Positions 45,807 through 58,027 of a DNA stretch of 64,000 nucleotides are shown in pieces (position 1 is the first letter of the stretch; every line of letters begins with the position of its first letter). A program made the translations under genes and the position numbers. Under the pieces are notes generated by a model. The model was not told the DNA's origin and ran no database searches. It saw only the letters and a list, made by a program, of their open reading frames with translations. The stretch is from Deroplatys truncata (taxonomy: Eukaryota > Arthropoda > Insecta > Mantodea > Mantidae). Where the stretch lies: NCBI GenBank assembly GCA_030765065.1, contig CM060984.1, positions 101,599,488-101,663,487 of the forward strand, written 5' to 3'.

Positions 45807-46656
45807 TTTACTTTATCTACCACCTACTTATAGCAGGTAGATGAAATAATGTGTTTCTCCCAGAAATTCGATATAGAGATTTCATGTTTTGAGGTCCCGT
45901 GATTTAAAACATTTAGAAAAAGATCCGCTTGTGTGCGCCAATGAACAACATAACTCAAAAACGAAATATCGGATAAATTCCAAACTTTGTAGGTATTGAA
46001 GTTCAACATTTTCCAAAGATGGGACTCAAAGATTTTCAAGAAAAGTCCCTCATCCGAAACTACCCTTTAAGTGGAAAATCCTTCGTTGTGCTTGTTTTAC
46101 TGTAAAATGACTAACGATTTGGATTAAAATACCATATGTTTAAGAAATTTCATGACTGTATATTTTAAATTTTTTCGCGAAAAGCTGTGAAGTACTCTTC
46201 ATTCTGAATGAATTTTATATAATTTTACACAACTGGTAAACCATGAGAGATAGGCAACAATTTTAAATGCAATTCTTGCCAAAGCGCACGATTTATGCCA
46301 AATTGTTTTGGCACTAACCATTTTCGAGATATTCGTGGCAGTTGGTTTGATATTTCCAATACTTAATCATACGTATTTAGAATCGCTATATCACCGTTCG
46401 TTTGTTACTCGTGATGGCTTGCAAAAGGCATGGCATTTCAAAGGTAGTATAGGGACCCTCTTTCTAAAGATTTACAATCGCTTCAGATTCCTGTCATCAC
46501 CTTGTACCTACCTACAGCAGAATGTTTAATGAAAAAGTTTATTCCAATTAACATGAAGTAGATAGTGAAATACGGGTTTTTGAGAATAGTTTATATAAGA
46601 ACAATAAAAATAAACGATAGTTGGTAAAGAAAGTCATGTGAAAGTAAAGCACACGA
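45807..46656 (-). mobile_element. H element, copy 11 (diverged)
   Basis: Starts TTTACTTTATCTACCACC, keeps ACTACCCTTTAAGTGGAAAAT and the ATAACTCAAAAACGAAA block, and ends near GTAAAGCACACGA. The palindrome sits directly at its 3' terminus. Confidence 0.6.
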
Positions 46657-47501
46657 TTTTTTTTTCAGAAATGTTATACTCCTGGAAACGTTTTTGCATT
46701 AAACTCTTAGTAATTACAGCGACTTTATTCCTAACTTTTGAACAACACTGTACAACTCATGAATATGCAATTCTGCGCGAATCCAGACTTTGAAATATGA
46801 CATTTTAATGAAAACATCCATCTTAGGGGAGTTACCTGTCTGGTTTTCTTGGGAATGAGGAAAGAGAAATTTCCTCCATATAAAACCTACGGGTTAAGTA
46901 TTATTATGATAGGTACCTAGCCTTAACCTTTTCACCTCTGTGGGAAATAGCTTTGGCGTGCCGCTGTTTCCTTGCGCAATGCCGAATAAAATAAGGAATC
47001 CTGACACCCTTGAGCCGATGATGGTGATCAGTTTTACGTTCCTCTGCTTATATAGCTAGGAAACACATGATTCGGGTTTGTTTACCCACGTCTGTCATTC
47101 TTCTGGTTCCTTAATAAGACCTTCCTTCCAAAAATGGCATGAGAGTTGCGCGTTTGTTTTCTTCCTCCACGTCAATTGTAGCCTTCGACTTCGCTTTCCA
47201 GGTATCTAATTTTTGCGCTTTTAATCGCGAATGCCTTTAATGCGTTTAAGAGACAAGAAACTTACTTGACTATTCAGGTTTATAAACGTTAGCAAATATA
47301 TTTGAGCATTTAAAGGCCAGAAATAAATTAAACGGACCGTTTTTGAGAGCTTGCAGAACAGAAACATTTGTTCTAACGCTATGTTTTTCTAAGCCATTGC
47401 TTTCGGAGGACCATTGTTAGATAAAAATATATCGTAATCGTATATCGTATAAGGATCACTTCTTATTTGAATGGTATAATATATGAGTATAATGAATTTC
47501 C
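46657..47501. other. No gene seen
   Basis: AT-rich sequence without recognisable content. Confidence 0.45.
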
Positions 47502-48298
47502 CATTGGTACAAAAAGTCATGTGAATTTATCATATTAGATTTTTACTTTCCCTGCTGCTTACCTATAGTGACCGAGCGGGATGGCCCAGGCGGTTGTCAG
47601 CGACCCGCATTCGGGACCTCCCGGGATCGATGCCGGGCGACCGCTCCCACTGGTCTATGGGTTTTTCGTGGTTTCCCCGGGTCGCCAGGTGAAATCTAGA
47701 GTGGTTCATCTTCTACCACGACCCTCGTTGCTGTCATGTCCTGTACCCATCATCTTCCTTGTCATCTGTTTCAGGTTTGTAGGATCAGGCGACGGTGTTA
47801 GGCGGGTTGCGCCTGGCTTGCGCTCCGTAAAGGTTTCTTCTCTGGTTTCGCTGCGGTACCGCTCAGTTAGGTCTCTCCTCAGCGTGGGACTCCGCTCTGG
47901 GGGACCCTGGAGGTTGGTAACTTGTAGGGAGGGGCCGTGCGGCGTCGGATGCGTTCTATCTGAAAATGTTAAGGACTCCGTACATGCTTGCACCCGTCAG
48001 AATCCGGATCTGTTCTTCTTTCGGGTCTCTCCCCTCATCCTTCACTCCCAGGGGTCACGTTGGAGGCTAAAAGGGTCGACTGGCCTACTTGGGATGATCT
48101 GCCCCGGTTCCAGGACCCCTCTGTGATATGGACCTTTACCTTTACGTATGGTAATTAGAGGAAATATTGCATCCCGCTCAAAAATTCAGTTCACCTTAAA
48201 TGCGTGTTTTGAGGTCCCCTGTATCTAATAAAAAAGTTATAGAAAAAGGTTCATGTGTGTCGTATGTCTGTGAGCAGCATAACTCAAAAAACGAAAAA
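47502..48298 (-). mobile_element. H element fragments, copy 12, split by SINE C copy 3
   Basis: A 5'-end scrap (47505-47535, GTCATGTGAATTTATCATATTAGA) is followed by a new 3' start (TTTTTACTTTCCCTGC). That copy is interrupted at 47569 by SINE C and resumes at about 48144 (ACGTATGGTAATTAGAGG). It stops at 48298 within the ACTCAAAAAACGAAAAA block. Confidence 0.55.
47569..48143 (+). mobile_element. SINE C, copy 3 (long)
   Basis: The tRNA-like head has CGGGATGGCCCAGGCGG (A-box-like) and CGGGATCGATGCCGGGCG (B-box-like). The body has GGTTTTTCGTGGTTTCCCC and GGGTCGCCAGG, and continues GC-rich to GGACCTTTACC. It lies within an H copy, so it inserted later. The 181-residue frame at 47581-48126 is an artefact of GC richness. 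Confidence 0.7.
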
Positions 48299-48350
48299 TC
48301 TGATGAGATACATTCACACGACTTTCTCTACGCTCAATCGCTTATTAGTG
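48299..48350 (+). mobile_element. H element, 5'-end fragment
   Basis: TCTGATGAGATACATTCACACGACTTTCTCTACG and CTTATTAGTGG match an H 5' end. It is cut off where repeat E copy B begins. Confidence 0.55.
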
Positions 48351-49273
48351 GTGAAGCCGGGTAGCACCACGATGAGGCGCCAAGTTTGAAGTCGATTCCT
48401 TTGCTTCAGTATCTGCTGTTGATTCTGCTGCCAACTGCTACAGTGGTTGGCTATGAGATCTTTCTTTAAGAGTATGCGCGGTATAAAAGTATAACACCGG
48501 TTTAAATTGAATGAGAATTTAATGTGATCTAATACTGGAGTTATTGAAGCGAGTTGTCGACCGTTATATATTTTTAATAAAGAGTTGTTTGGGGCGGAAA
48601 TGAGATTTATTCTATTTTCTATACTTTCGTATAAGTTATTCGAAATAAACATGTAATTAAACATGTAGTTCCAATGATTACATGAAGTCCGTGAAATCCG
48701 GAAAGGATAAGGAATGAAATGAAAGGAATGGAAGGATAAGGATAAGGAATGAAACTGATTATGAATCGTAGCACTTGAAACTATAACAGTTGAATTATTA
48801 TACCCGCTAGCTTCTGCAGTATAAATTTTACATCTGAAATAACTGTTTCCGCATAAAGAAACTAGAAATGTAAGTTGCGTGAGTTCTCCAAAATGCTTAC
48901 CGGCAAAGCCCCTCGCGGCTACCGTTAAGTAAGTGATAACCCAGCGCGGTCTTAGGCGCTACGAACTGCCGTAAAAGACTGTAAGCCCTAAGGCTGTAAA
49001 CGAAAAAAAAGAAAGATAAGACGTTAATTTTAGTAATACGTGCTCTTTTATTACTTAAGCTCCGCCTGCTTTAGAACTACCCCACCATATGCGCTCCGGT
49101 CTCAAAACTCTTTAACATATGCGTATCGGCGCCCACTACACGCCCTGCGTCAACTTGCCGCACAGCAAAACAGCGGGCCTGTACATACTGTAAATAGCTC
49201 TAGTGATAAGTATACATAATTCGTGTGGAAGTGTTTCCGTGTGTCGGAACTGGGACGTGCTGCGCATGACCAG

Positions 49274-49275
<2 letters not shown>

Positions 49276-49344
<69 letters not shown>
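49276..49344. repeat. (TG)n microsatellite
   Basis: A pure TG array of about 69 bp, at a different place in repeat E from the CA array of copy A. Confidence 0.95.
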
Positions 49345-49348
<4 letters not shown>

Positions 49349-49589
49349 ATATGTGTATATACATATGTGTGTGTTAAAAAAATTGTTTTCAAACTGAAAA
49401 TTGAACAATAAAAAGACATTTTACATTCCAAAGTTGTTGTCGCTGACCTACTGCTGGCCACCATGTGGGCAATAGATCTTAAATTATTCATTAAAATTGT
49501 AAAACCATGTAAGTTTTTTGCCTGTTAGCCGGGCCCAATCTACCGGCACCAGGTCACTTCTTATTAATAAACTAAACTGAAACTGTGAC

Positions 49590-49862
49590 ACTGTTACCAG
49601 GCGGTACCTCTCCCTAGTTCCCGAGGTCAGGGTTCAAACCCGGCGGAGGGCAAGGTGTTTTCGGGCGTAAAATCCTTAGCATGGCTTTCTTCGGAAGAGA
49701 AGTAAAGCCGGTGGTCCCGTATCGTAGATTTACGGCACGTAAAAGAACCTCAAGCCTGATAAAGAGGCCTCTGAGCAAAATTTCCTGTTTTTCACGCCCA
49801 ACATAGAATGGGACTCTTAAGAACCAAAGTAGTTTAAGAGCGTTCATAAATGAAATTCCATT
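49590..49862 (+). mobile_element. SINE B, copy 5 inside repeat E
   Basis: Decayed A-box, good B-box (GGGTTCAAACCCGGCGGAG), then the body GGTGGTCCCGTATCGTAG, ATTTACGGCACGTAAAAG and GAGGCCTCTGAGC. It interrupts E between 49562 and 49910, compared with copy A. Confidence 0.78.
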
Positions 49863-50171
49863 TAATTTGGTACCTCTCCTAATTTAAGAATTTCATTTAT
49901 CTTTTTCTTTTACAGAATTCTGGCCTACGTGACTGTTCAGACATATTGAACCCAAATCTTACTGCAGTCTAAGGATCTTTAGGCCTAACACGTTCGCAAC
50001 TCAAGTTATTACTAATAAATTTGCTTAAAAGACTCGCTAATGATCTTTTTCACTTTTCAACTCACGCGTGTGACATTATAAATACATTCATTTAATATAT
50101 AGAAAAATTATTTATTTGCAATTATTTCTCCATCTCACTATTGTTTCTTTATTTAATTATTAATATCTTCG

Positions 50172-50985
50172 TAAATATCAGTGGGTATACAAATTACTCT
50201 TACGAAAGTTTATTTTCTTATCTACTTCATTTTAATCGAGATAAACCTTTCCGGAAATAGCTGCATTACACATTTTGTTATACGTACAATGGGAATAGCG
50301 ATAGTCAAATGTTTTAGAACTGGACGCTATACGCTAACCTTAAAATCCCATACTCTTTCGGTGACACCGCGAGAAACAACTGAAAATCGTCAGGAGAATA
50401 GAACAATTCGAACCATTAATAACTGATATCTCGGAAATGGCTCATGCCACAAAAACGTTATTTGAAATAAATTGTGTGTTTTAAATAGATCCACAATTTT
50501 TGTGCAGTACGTTTTCTTCTATCGCTTAACGTTTACCAGTTATACAAAATTTCTTCCGAATCAAGAGGACTTCGCAGGCAATTCCCAGAAAATTCAAGAT
50601 ATGCATTTTATTTGTCATCTAAATATCTTTAATATAGCTACCTATAGTATTTAAATCAAAATCGTTAGGGTCATTTTTTTAAAAAATGTAACATTTCGAA
50701 AAATGTTCTAAGTAAAGAGTAGCTTGGGATGAAGGGTTTTCTGAAAATCTTCCTGTCGTATCTTTGGAAGGCACTGAACCTAAATGTTAAGATTGGTATT
50801 TATCTGACTTTTCGTATTGAGTTAAGCTATTCATAGACACGCGCGCGCGGACCTTTTTCTGAAAATTCTTTCTTTGGATTCAAAGGTCCTCAAAACACAC
50901 ATTTCTGTTGAAATATCGGTATCGAAGTTTTGGTTGGAATGCAAACCTTTTCTACCTACTATGTACGTGGTAGAGAAAGTAAAAC
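50172..50985 (+). mobile_element. H element, copy 14 (plus half of second inverted dimer)
   Basis: The 5' terminus is clipped (it starts at ATATCAGTGGGTATACAAAT). The rest runs to a clear hairpin and GGTAGAGAAAGTAAAAC. Confidence 0.7.
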
Positions 50986-50986
50986 A

Positions 50987-51669
50987 CTATTAAATACCAT
51001 ACTTGGTATTTAACTTCAGCGTCCCCCAAGGATGCGCACAAAGGTTTTCAAGAAGGTGCCCCACCCCAAGCTGCCCTTCACAAGGAAAAACTTTCATTAT
51101 TTTTTATTTTCTCAAAATTGGCTCTTAACGATTTTGATTAAAATACCATATGTTTAAGATGTCTGCATGACAAATAAGAAATATATCTTGAATTTTCTCG
51201 GAATAATCCGTGAAGTCGTCTTCATTCTGAATGACTTTTTATAGCTTTTAAACAGTGAAACATAGAAAAACTTACAATACAAAAATGCATATTTCGTTAA
51301 ATCGCACAATTTGTGGGTTTTTTTTTCCGTTGACCATTCCATAGATATTCTTTATTATAGGTTTGAATTGTCAAATACTTTTGTACTTTTTCAAATGCAA
51401 AATCGGTATTCTTCTTTTCTCGTGGTCATGCAAAGAGAACAGAATTTTAACACCATAACATAACGAGACGTTCAGATTCGTCTATCACTTAAACGTGTAT
51501 TCCCTATTCTCCTGTACCTTCAAGGATATACATATGTAATAAAGTCATTTATATAAATGTTTATCTAGATTAACATGAAGTAGATAAAAGAATAAGCTTG
51601 TGTAAAAATAGTTTGTTGAAGAATGTATAGATGGCATGTGAAGTCATGTCATGTGAATGTAACTCATCA
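50987..51669 (-). mobile_element. H element, copy 15 (truncated minus half of second dimer)
   Basis: It begins at ACTATTAAATACCATACTTGG, nearly the same internal point as copy 8, and runs to the 5' end GTGAATGTAACTCATCA. Length is about 683 bp. Confidence 0.7.
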
Positions 51670-51849
51670 AAAACATTTTTCTTTTGCTTCCCAAGAGGTT
51701 GCGCTCATGGAGGTGTAACTTGTTCCTCCGTGGCTACGACTTCATTTATTCCTCCGTGCTCCGATAAACATTTGAACGTTGCTTCCCCATATTGTAACTA
51801 AATACTTTTGAGACAGACTGCTTCCGTCCTTTTATGTTGATTATTCTGG

Positions 51850-52080
51850 CTTCCCAGCCCAGAGGTACCGGCTTCGATTTCCGGTGGGCGGCATACTTTT
51901 ATAGTATAATGAGAATCATTCTCTATCCTCGGCAGAGTGTGAATGTGAGTGCGTTTCATGGAAAAACTGATTAATCCGATTAAAACTTACAATTCAGAGT
52001 GTTTACTAACACCAGTAGTTGTTTCTCAAGTCAAATATCCGATATGACCATAGCAGTTAAAGGGGTCTTTATAAATAAAC
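51850..52080 (+). mobile_element. SINE D, copy 3 (uninterrupted)
   Basis: A B-box-like GGCTTCGATTTCCGG, then GTGTGAATGTGAGTGCG and the tail ATCCGATATGACCATAGCAG followed by TAAATAAAC. It provides the uninterrupted reference for the split copy at 15905-17047. Confidence 0.6.
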
Positions 52081-53504
52081 ATTTAGAGTTTATTTATTTA
52101 TTTATTTATTTAGCTAGCTCAATTATGAGCTTTCCCAAATTGACAAAGTTTAACAAAACAAGAAAAGAATAAGAAAATAATAAACACGAAACAAGTGTGA
52201 TAGGGTAAGAGCAATGGAACAAATGCGAAATATAAATAATAAATTAATTAAACATAAGGTACCTCAAAAATTATTAATTAATAAAATTGTAGAATGTTTA
52301 CATTCTTTACAAACAATACATAGAAAAATAGTGAGTTTTAAAATTTAGGAATATAGATGGTGTCTTAATAATTTTAGCGAGCATCTGGGAGCAAGTTTAG
52401 ATGCTGTCAAAATGATTTTGAATGACATACTTAAGTTTTTGAAATGCGAAGCCAAAAAGTGAGGATGGTTTGGTTCCTCGAGCTTGTACCATCAGACCGA
52501 TTACTTTTATTTCCTTCAGATTATATTTTTATAATAGTTGATGGCTGGCTCATACTAACATTCACAAAAACTCATGTATAGCTTCCAAGCTTAACAGAGC
52601 AGGAATCAGATATGTCACAAACTAATAAATAATAATTAGTAATCCTTTATAACACCATTGAAATCGTTTCTAAGCAAAAACGTATCCTAAATGACGTAAC
52701 GTGGATAGAAGAATCAGTTTTTAATTAAAGCTGTAATATATAAGGTGTGTACTGAATTTGTAAGGTGCATAGGAAGTTGCGTGGTTGTATAACATCTGAT
52801 GTTTAATAATATAAAGTGATTGTGGTTTACCAGGGCGAGTTAACATTAGGACAAAATGTGCGTTTACAGTCGTTGTATTGTAAAGGTATACATATTTCGG
52901 TACATATTTCGTTACTCTGTGATGACAAGACCTGTGTTTTGCTAACATATAATCAAGGTGCAAAACCCAAACATCACGTCAAAGCCGGTTGGTCTAGGAC
53001 GCACGCACCGAAGAGAGGGTTTCATTTTTCCGTTGGAATCAGCAGTTCGTGACTTTTGTTGAATCCGTTTTGGCGCCTGCCTCCATGTAATTCAATCCAC
53101 TGTGAAGCTCTACAAAGTACAGGAAGCCATCTTGCCTGGGGGTCTTCCTCCTTAACGTACTCTGGAGTTCCTGGGATGTGTACGTTAATAGCGTGACACC
53201 AATTTATGGCCCGGAGAACTATGCTCTAATGCTTTTGTATACGCAAAATATATTTTCCTTGAAAAAGTAATTCATTGAGAAGGGAAGCGGAAAACCAAGG
53301 AAGGAACCCAGCGAAGAAGATGAGCAGCAAGGACATCCATGCGAAGAAAAGGAAAGGGGGGAATAAACGGAAGAAACACAACATTAGGCACAGCTTTTAT
53401 CTGAATATAACAAAGAATATCGGTGGTGTATTGGAATAAATGAACGAATACTTGCTCATTTTTTTCTATTTGGGGATTATTTTAGTCGGCCTTTAAATCT
53501 GCTG
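52081..53504. other. No gene seen; TTTA repeat at 52088-52113
   Basis: A short (TTTA)n tract follows the SINE tail. The rest is AT-rich with only short frames (80 residues or less). Confidence 0.4.
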
Positions 53505-53712
53505 GTCAAAATGAACGATGAATGAAATTTTGCTATAATAAGCCCGGCTGGTGCCCACAGAACCAACACATAACCGAAATTACTTCTTCTCAGGATAAAG
53601 GAAAATTCCGGAAGATAACTTTATCCGAATAACTCACCCTACGAGATTCGAACTCAGACTCTCCTGATAATGAAGCACATATGCGATCCCCACATCAAAG
53701 AGATGGGCTTAC
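53505..53712 (-). mobile_element. SINE A, copy 6
   Basis: Reverse copy with a head containing GAGTTCGAATCTCG-type sequence, TAACTCACCCTACG, and AGCCCGGCT from the body. The 3' tail is decayed. Confidence 0.6.
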
Positions 53713-53954
53713 ATCTTGGTGTTTTGAATCGTTTTGGTGCTTTGTTAAGAAGCATAATCTTACAAAATCCTGAACAAACTATTGCGCGCGCGCGTGTGTA
53801 ACAACCATTACAAGAATGGCGTGCGGGCTCTACCAGAAAACGGTTAAAAACCCACATTTTTATTTAGACACATTAAATTGTACTAATGTTGATTACATGA
53901 ACTATCAACACTTTCTGAAACATAAAACCATAATTATAACTAAAAAACGGACCT

Positions 53955-54147
53955 CTTAGGAACATTCATTTTTGTAAGATTATGGCCTCAGACTTCTCCT
54001 TTTTGGGTTATTCCGCTTACACAAACAAAAACGCATTTTCAGGGGACCTTAAAACACGTATTTTTGTTAAAATCTCTATACAAAATATTTGAATGAAATA
54101 CAATACTTCCTCTATCCTTTATAAGTAGAAAATAGAGAAAGTAATAA
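53955..54147 (+). mobile_element. H element, 3'-end fragment
   Basis: GACTTCTCCTTTTTGGGTTATTC, AAAACACGTATTTTTGTTAAAATC and the end AATAGAGAAAGTAATAAG are a diverged 3' third of the family. Confidence 0.55.
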
Positions 54148-55902
54148 GATTTAGTATTAATAATTTCTAAAACAGCTATGAAAAGTCGTGTAATTGCTAA
54201 ATATCATATGTTTTTCTAAGGATATGCACCAGACTTTAATTTAGTTGGATTTGGTTTCGCCACTGCATTGGTTAGATGCTATGGGAAAACTAATAACTGA
54301 AGACAAACTGCAATACCACGCAACACTTAATGACTTTGCTGGCTGTATATAAGTGGTCATAATGGGCCCAGGATGACAAGCAGTGTTCGTAACACGAGTG
54401 GTGGGGCCCCCCCGCAGTTACTGCCACAAACAAGTTTATTGTCTTGTGGAGCCTTCCTCAAGCCTTAATTGGGTTGCCTGCAGAATAAAGCAAGCAGCAC
54501 CCTCGATAGGACAGTACTTACCCTTCCTGATGAGAACATGTCAAACTTGGGACCCCCAGTGGAATGTAGATGTGATCAGTGGCGAATCCTTCATTTGGAG
54601 CCCAATATTCTAAATATTTGCGATACACGTTTTGTTGAGCATTTCCAATAGAGTCATATTTAGGCAGGGGCCCGGCACTAGGGCGACGAAAAAGTACCTG
54701 AACTAAAACAAGTGTTTTTAAATGCAGTGAAACTTTGTAATTAGAATAGAAGGGCCCAAGAACGTGTTCGAATTATCCAAGAATTTAAATTAAAAATGTT
54801 ATCGGCAATCTATATATAACATGTATTCTAAGCCATTAAAGTATATTTATACAGCAGATAATACGAAAAAATATATTACAGTATTAACAACAGTCCACAA
54901 TGATAGCCTAATGATGTCATGAATATTCTAACATGGGTTCGCCGTGAGTGCATCATGTATAGAGCGTTGCAGATACAAGAGCGTATGTTTTCTAAGAGAC
55001 GCGTAAACCTGCTTAATATATCGGAATCTGAGCCGTAGTCGAACTCTTCTATCTCTGTAGTTGCTGATTCAACAAATTCCTCTCGGTGAGACAGAGTCCT
55101 GGCCCTAAAATTCTCGGCCCCTTCCGACCGCTGCGCTCATGCAGGCGTGGGGAAGTTCATGACATGCGCACCTGTTCTAAAAGTCGAAAGCTCAGAACCG
55201 ACAACTTGACAAGCAGAGTGTCCAAATCCTGTTCCATATAATTTTGTCCCGTATATCTTAACTGTCACGTGTACCTTTTTGTAATTACCTCTCATTTGCT
55301 GCTGTCATGGAATAGGTTGTAGTGCGACAGAAACCAATTCCTTACTTAACATGTTTTAAGATAATTGTCAAAATTACATTTTCATAACCGTATGAACTAG
55401 ATATATTAATAACAGAGTCAGTGTATATGGAATGCGTGTAATTTCCTATCAACAAATAGGTAGGAGGATGCTTCGGTTTAAACCTGCTTCTCAGGATGAC
55501 GAGAACACGATAGAATGTTTCCATTTCTTTTATTGCCTGACCTTGCATTGCAAAGGGCTTGTACATCGCCACTCAAAGGTGTACATTAGCCATTCGGAAA
55601 AAAGGGGAAGGAAAGGGAGAAGAATACGTGTCAGCAGGCAAGGTTTTAAGAAGCAGGGTTTAGGAACATATTATGCAGACCCTGATTAAACTTGGTTAAT
55701 TCTTGCAGTGGTGGATAGTAGCAAGAAAATCGGCTTCAGGCCTTGTTTTGTGTTAGTGATAGCGCACCTGAGACATCGAGTTTTGGGTGGGGGGACTTCT
55801 GCCCTCCCCCACGATTTATGAAGACCGGAACTTCTCTAGTTAGCTTCTTTTATAGCGCATGTCTGAGTGCGTGCTTTATTGAATGAACTATGACATTTTA
55901 AC

Positions 55903-55903
<1 letters not shown>
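54148..55903. other. No gene seen
   Basis: Mixed sequence with frames of 60-85 residues that match nothing I recognise. The GC-richer patch 55080-55200 has no coding signature. Confidence 0.4.

Positions 55904-55970
<67 letters not shown>
55904..55970. repeat. (TTA)n microsatellite
   Basis: A trinucleotide array of about 67 bp. Confidence 0.95.
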
Positions 55971-56954
55971 GCAGCTAATCGGCTCTCCATATTGCAAGGT
56001 AGTCTCTCTTTGAAAAGGCAGGGCAGTAATAGGACGTGTTCGTTTTAATCCAAATCATTAATCAGTAACATTACATCCAAAGATTGGAATTTTCACGAAT
56101 CGCTACTGGGTACTATTTTTCTCTTTCCTTTCTTCTTTTCTTGGAAATTTTAATTCAAGTTTTAATTTCCGATCCACCTGGAACAGCGTTTCTCTGCATT
56201 TGGCCACTTGCAGATAAAACTGCTTTTAAAATCCTTATATGCATCTTAAATACCAGTCTACTGCAATATCTTTAGCATATTAAGTGGCTCCGAGGAACGA
56301 AAACGGCCTTGCTGTCTTTTATTAGCAGGTTACGCTCATTTCTTGTTTCAAGCACAAAATAGAAGCGAGAAGTAAAATGCTTCGTTTCCGTTTACTGGAG
56401 ACCACTAGTTCTGCAACCTCAACCATTCGAAAGCAAATTTCCGTGAGTAATTATCGAGGATTCCATGAATCATAATGATTTGGCGTTGAGTCACATTACT
56501 TCCAGGTGGCGCTGTACCGAGAAAGAAATCAGCTGGCCGCGTCACCGCAACTCTCTTGTTTTCATGGCCACCTGTGCATATGATCCCTATTGACGTTCCT
56601 ATGCAAAAGCGGAAGGTGTTTCCCTTGCGGCTGTTAGGTGTGCCCATATCTTACGTTATTTACACTCTTTAAGTTGGCAATAACTGGACCTTTGCAAGAG
56701 CACGACTATTGAAAATGACAAAGGTTAGGTTTAAGCTCTTCCTAGAGAAAAACGCATCTTCCGCATTCTAACGCTGTCGCGAATTTTGACGAAATTGCTT
56801 TGTGGAGCTATATTAGTAATGCCATTAAATGCGAGTGTATGAGTGAAATTAAAAGCCAATTTTAGGAAAATAAAGAAAAGGAGAAAGAAGGAGCGACAAA
56901 GAAATAAAAACATGTGTAAAAGCAAAAAAGGAAAGGAAACACATCGAAAAAATT
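55971..56954. other. No gene seen
   Basis: AT-rich sequence; frames of about 80 residues without motifs. Confidence 0.4.
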
Positions 56955-57823
56955 TCTGATGTGATACATTCACATGATTTTCTCTACCTCTATCGTTTAT
57001 TGGTGGGCAAAAGAATTATTCTTACTCAAGCTTATTTTTCTATGTATTACATTTTAATCCAAATAAATCTTTGCAGAAATAGCTACATTACATATTTCGT
57101 TATAGATACAAAGCGAACAGCGAAAGTCAAATGTTGGAGAACTAGACGCTATACGCTGGCGTAAAATTCCACAGTTTCCATGCATCGCGAGAAACAACTG
57201 AACATAGAAAGGACTTGAAGAGAATGACCAAGAAATGAATTCGAATCTTTAATAACAGATATCTCAGAACGGTTTATGCTACAAACAAACTTATTTTAAA
57301 TAACGCGTGTTTTAAAGAGATCTACATTTTTTTGTGTAGTTCGTTTTCGTCTATCGCTTAACGTTTACCAGTTATACAAGATTATACAAAATTCCTTCCG
57401 AATGAAGAGGACTTCATAGGCTGTTCCCCGAAAATTCAACATATATGTATATATATTATTTTTCATGTAAATATCCTTAATATATGGCATTTTAATCAAA
57501 ACGATAAAGCCGTTTTTAGAAAATTAAAAATTTCGAAAAACGTTCCATGTAGATTGTAGCTTGGGATGGGAGCATCTCACGGAGCAATCTCCGTGTCGCA
57601 TCTTTGGAAGATATTGAACTTAAATATCAAGTTTGGTATTTACCCGGCTTTTCGTTTTTGAGTTATGTTTTTTCACAGACACGCGCGCGCGGATCTTTTT
57701 CTAAAAAAATTTTTTTCATTCAGAGGGCCTCAAAACAAATATTACCGGCGAAATCTCGGTATCGAATTTTGGGTGGAATGCAATACCTTCTCGAACTATT
57801 ATGTACGTGGTGGAGAAAGTAAT
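56955..57823 (+). mobile_element. H element, copy 16 (full)
   Basis: Full-length, about 869 bp, TCTGATGTGATACATTCAC to GGTGGAGAAAGTAATAA. The microsatellite site carries CACGCGCGCG instead of CA repeats. The terminal hairpin is decayed. Confidence 0.7.
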
Positions 57824-58027
57824 AAAAATACCATGGAGGCTGTCTGACGACTGGAATGTCATTTACGAAAACACCAAATTATTTGGTTTATTAACTTTAT
57901 ATGTCATTACATTCAAAGAACAAAGCTGTTTTGCCTAAGCATAATGCCATAAAAAGGTTGTTTTAAGATAATTGATTCGCTCCTTCTCGCGCTCTCTAAC
58001 CCTTAGAACTGCTAAAGTTGTGTTTTA

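Larger units (their letters stand above)
48351..50165 (+). mobile_element. Repeat E, copy B (with later insertions)
   Basis: Aligns with copy A across GTTGATTCTGCTGCC, GAATCGTAGCACTTGAAA, TTGAATTATTATAC, TTACTTAAGC-CGCCT, GCCTACGTGACTG and TTTCTTTATTTAATTATT. Inside it are a (TG)n array and SINE B copy 5. It is cut at 50166 by the second H dimer. Confidence 0.55.

Noticed and set aside
45551-45844. Protein starting MIFRAVMPWSAEERF
   Set aside because: The same peptide arises from both strands because of the 126-bp palindrome; it is a symmetry artefact.
47581-48126. 181-residue plus-strand protein
   Set aside because: It lies entirely within GC-rich SINE C copy 3; the related copy at 42440 does not conserve the frame.
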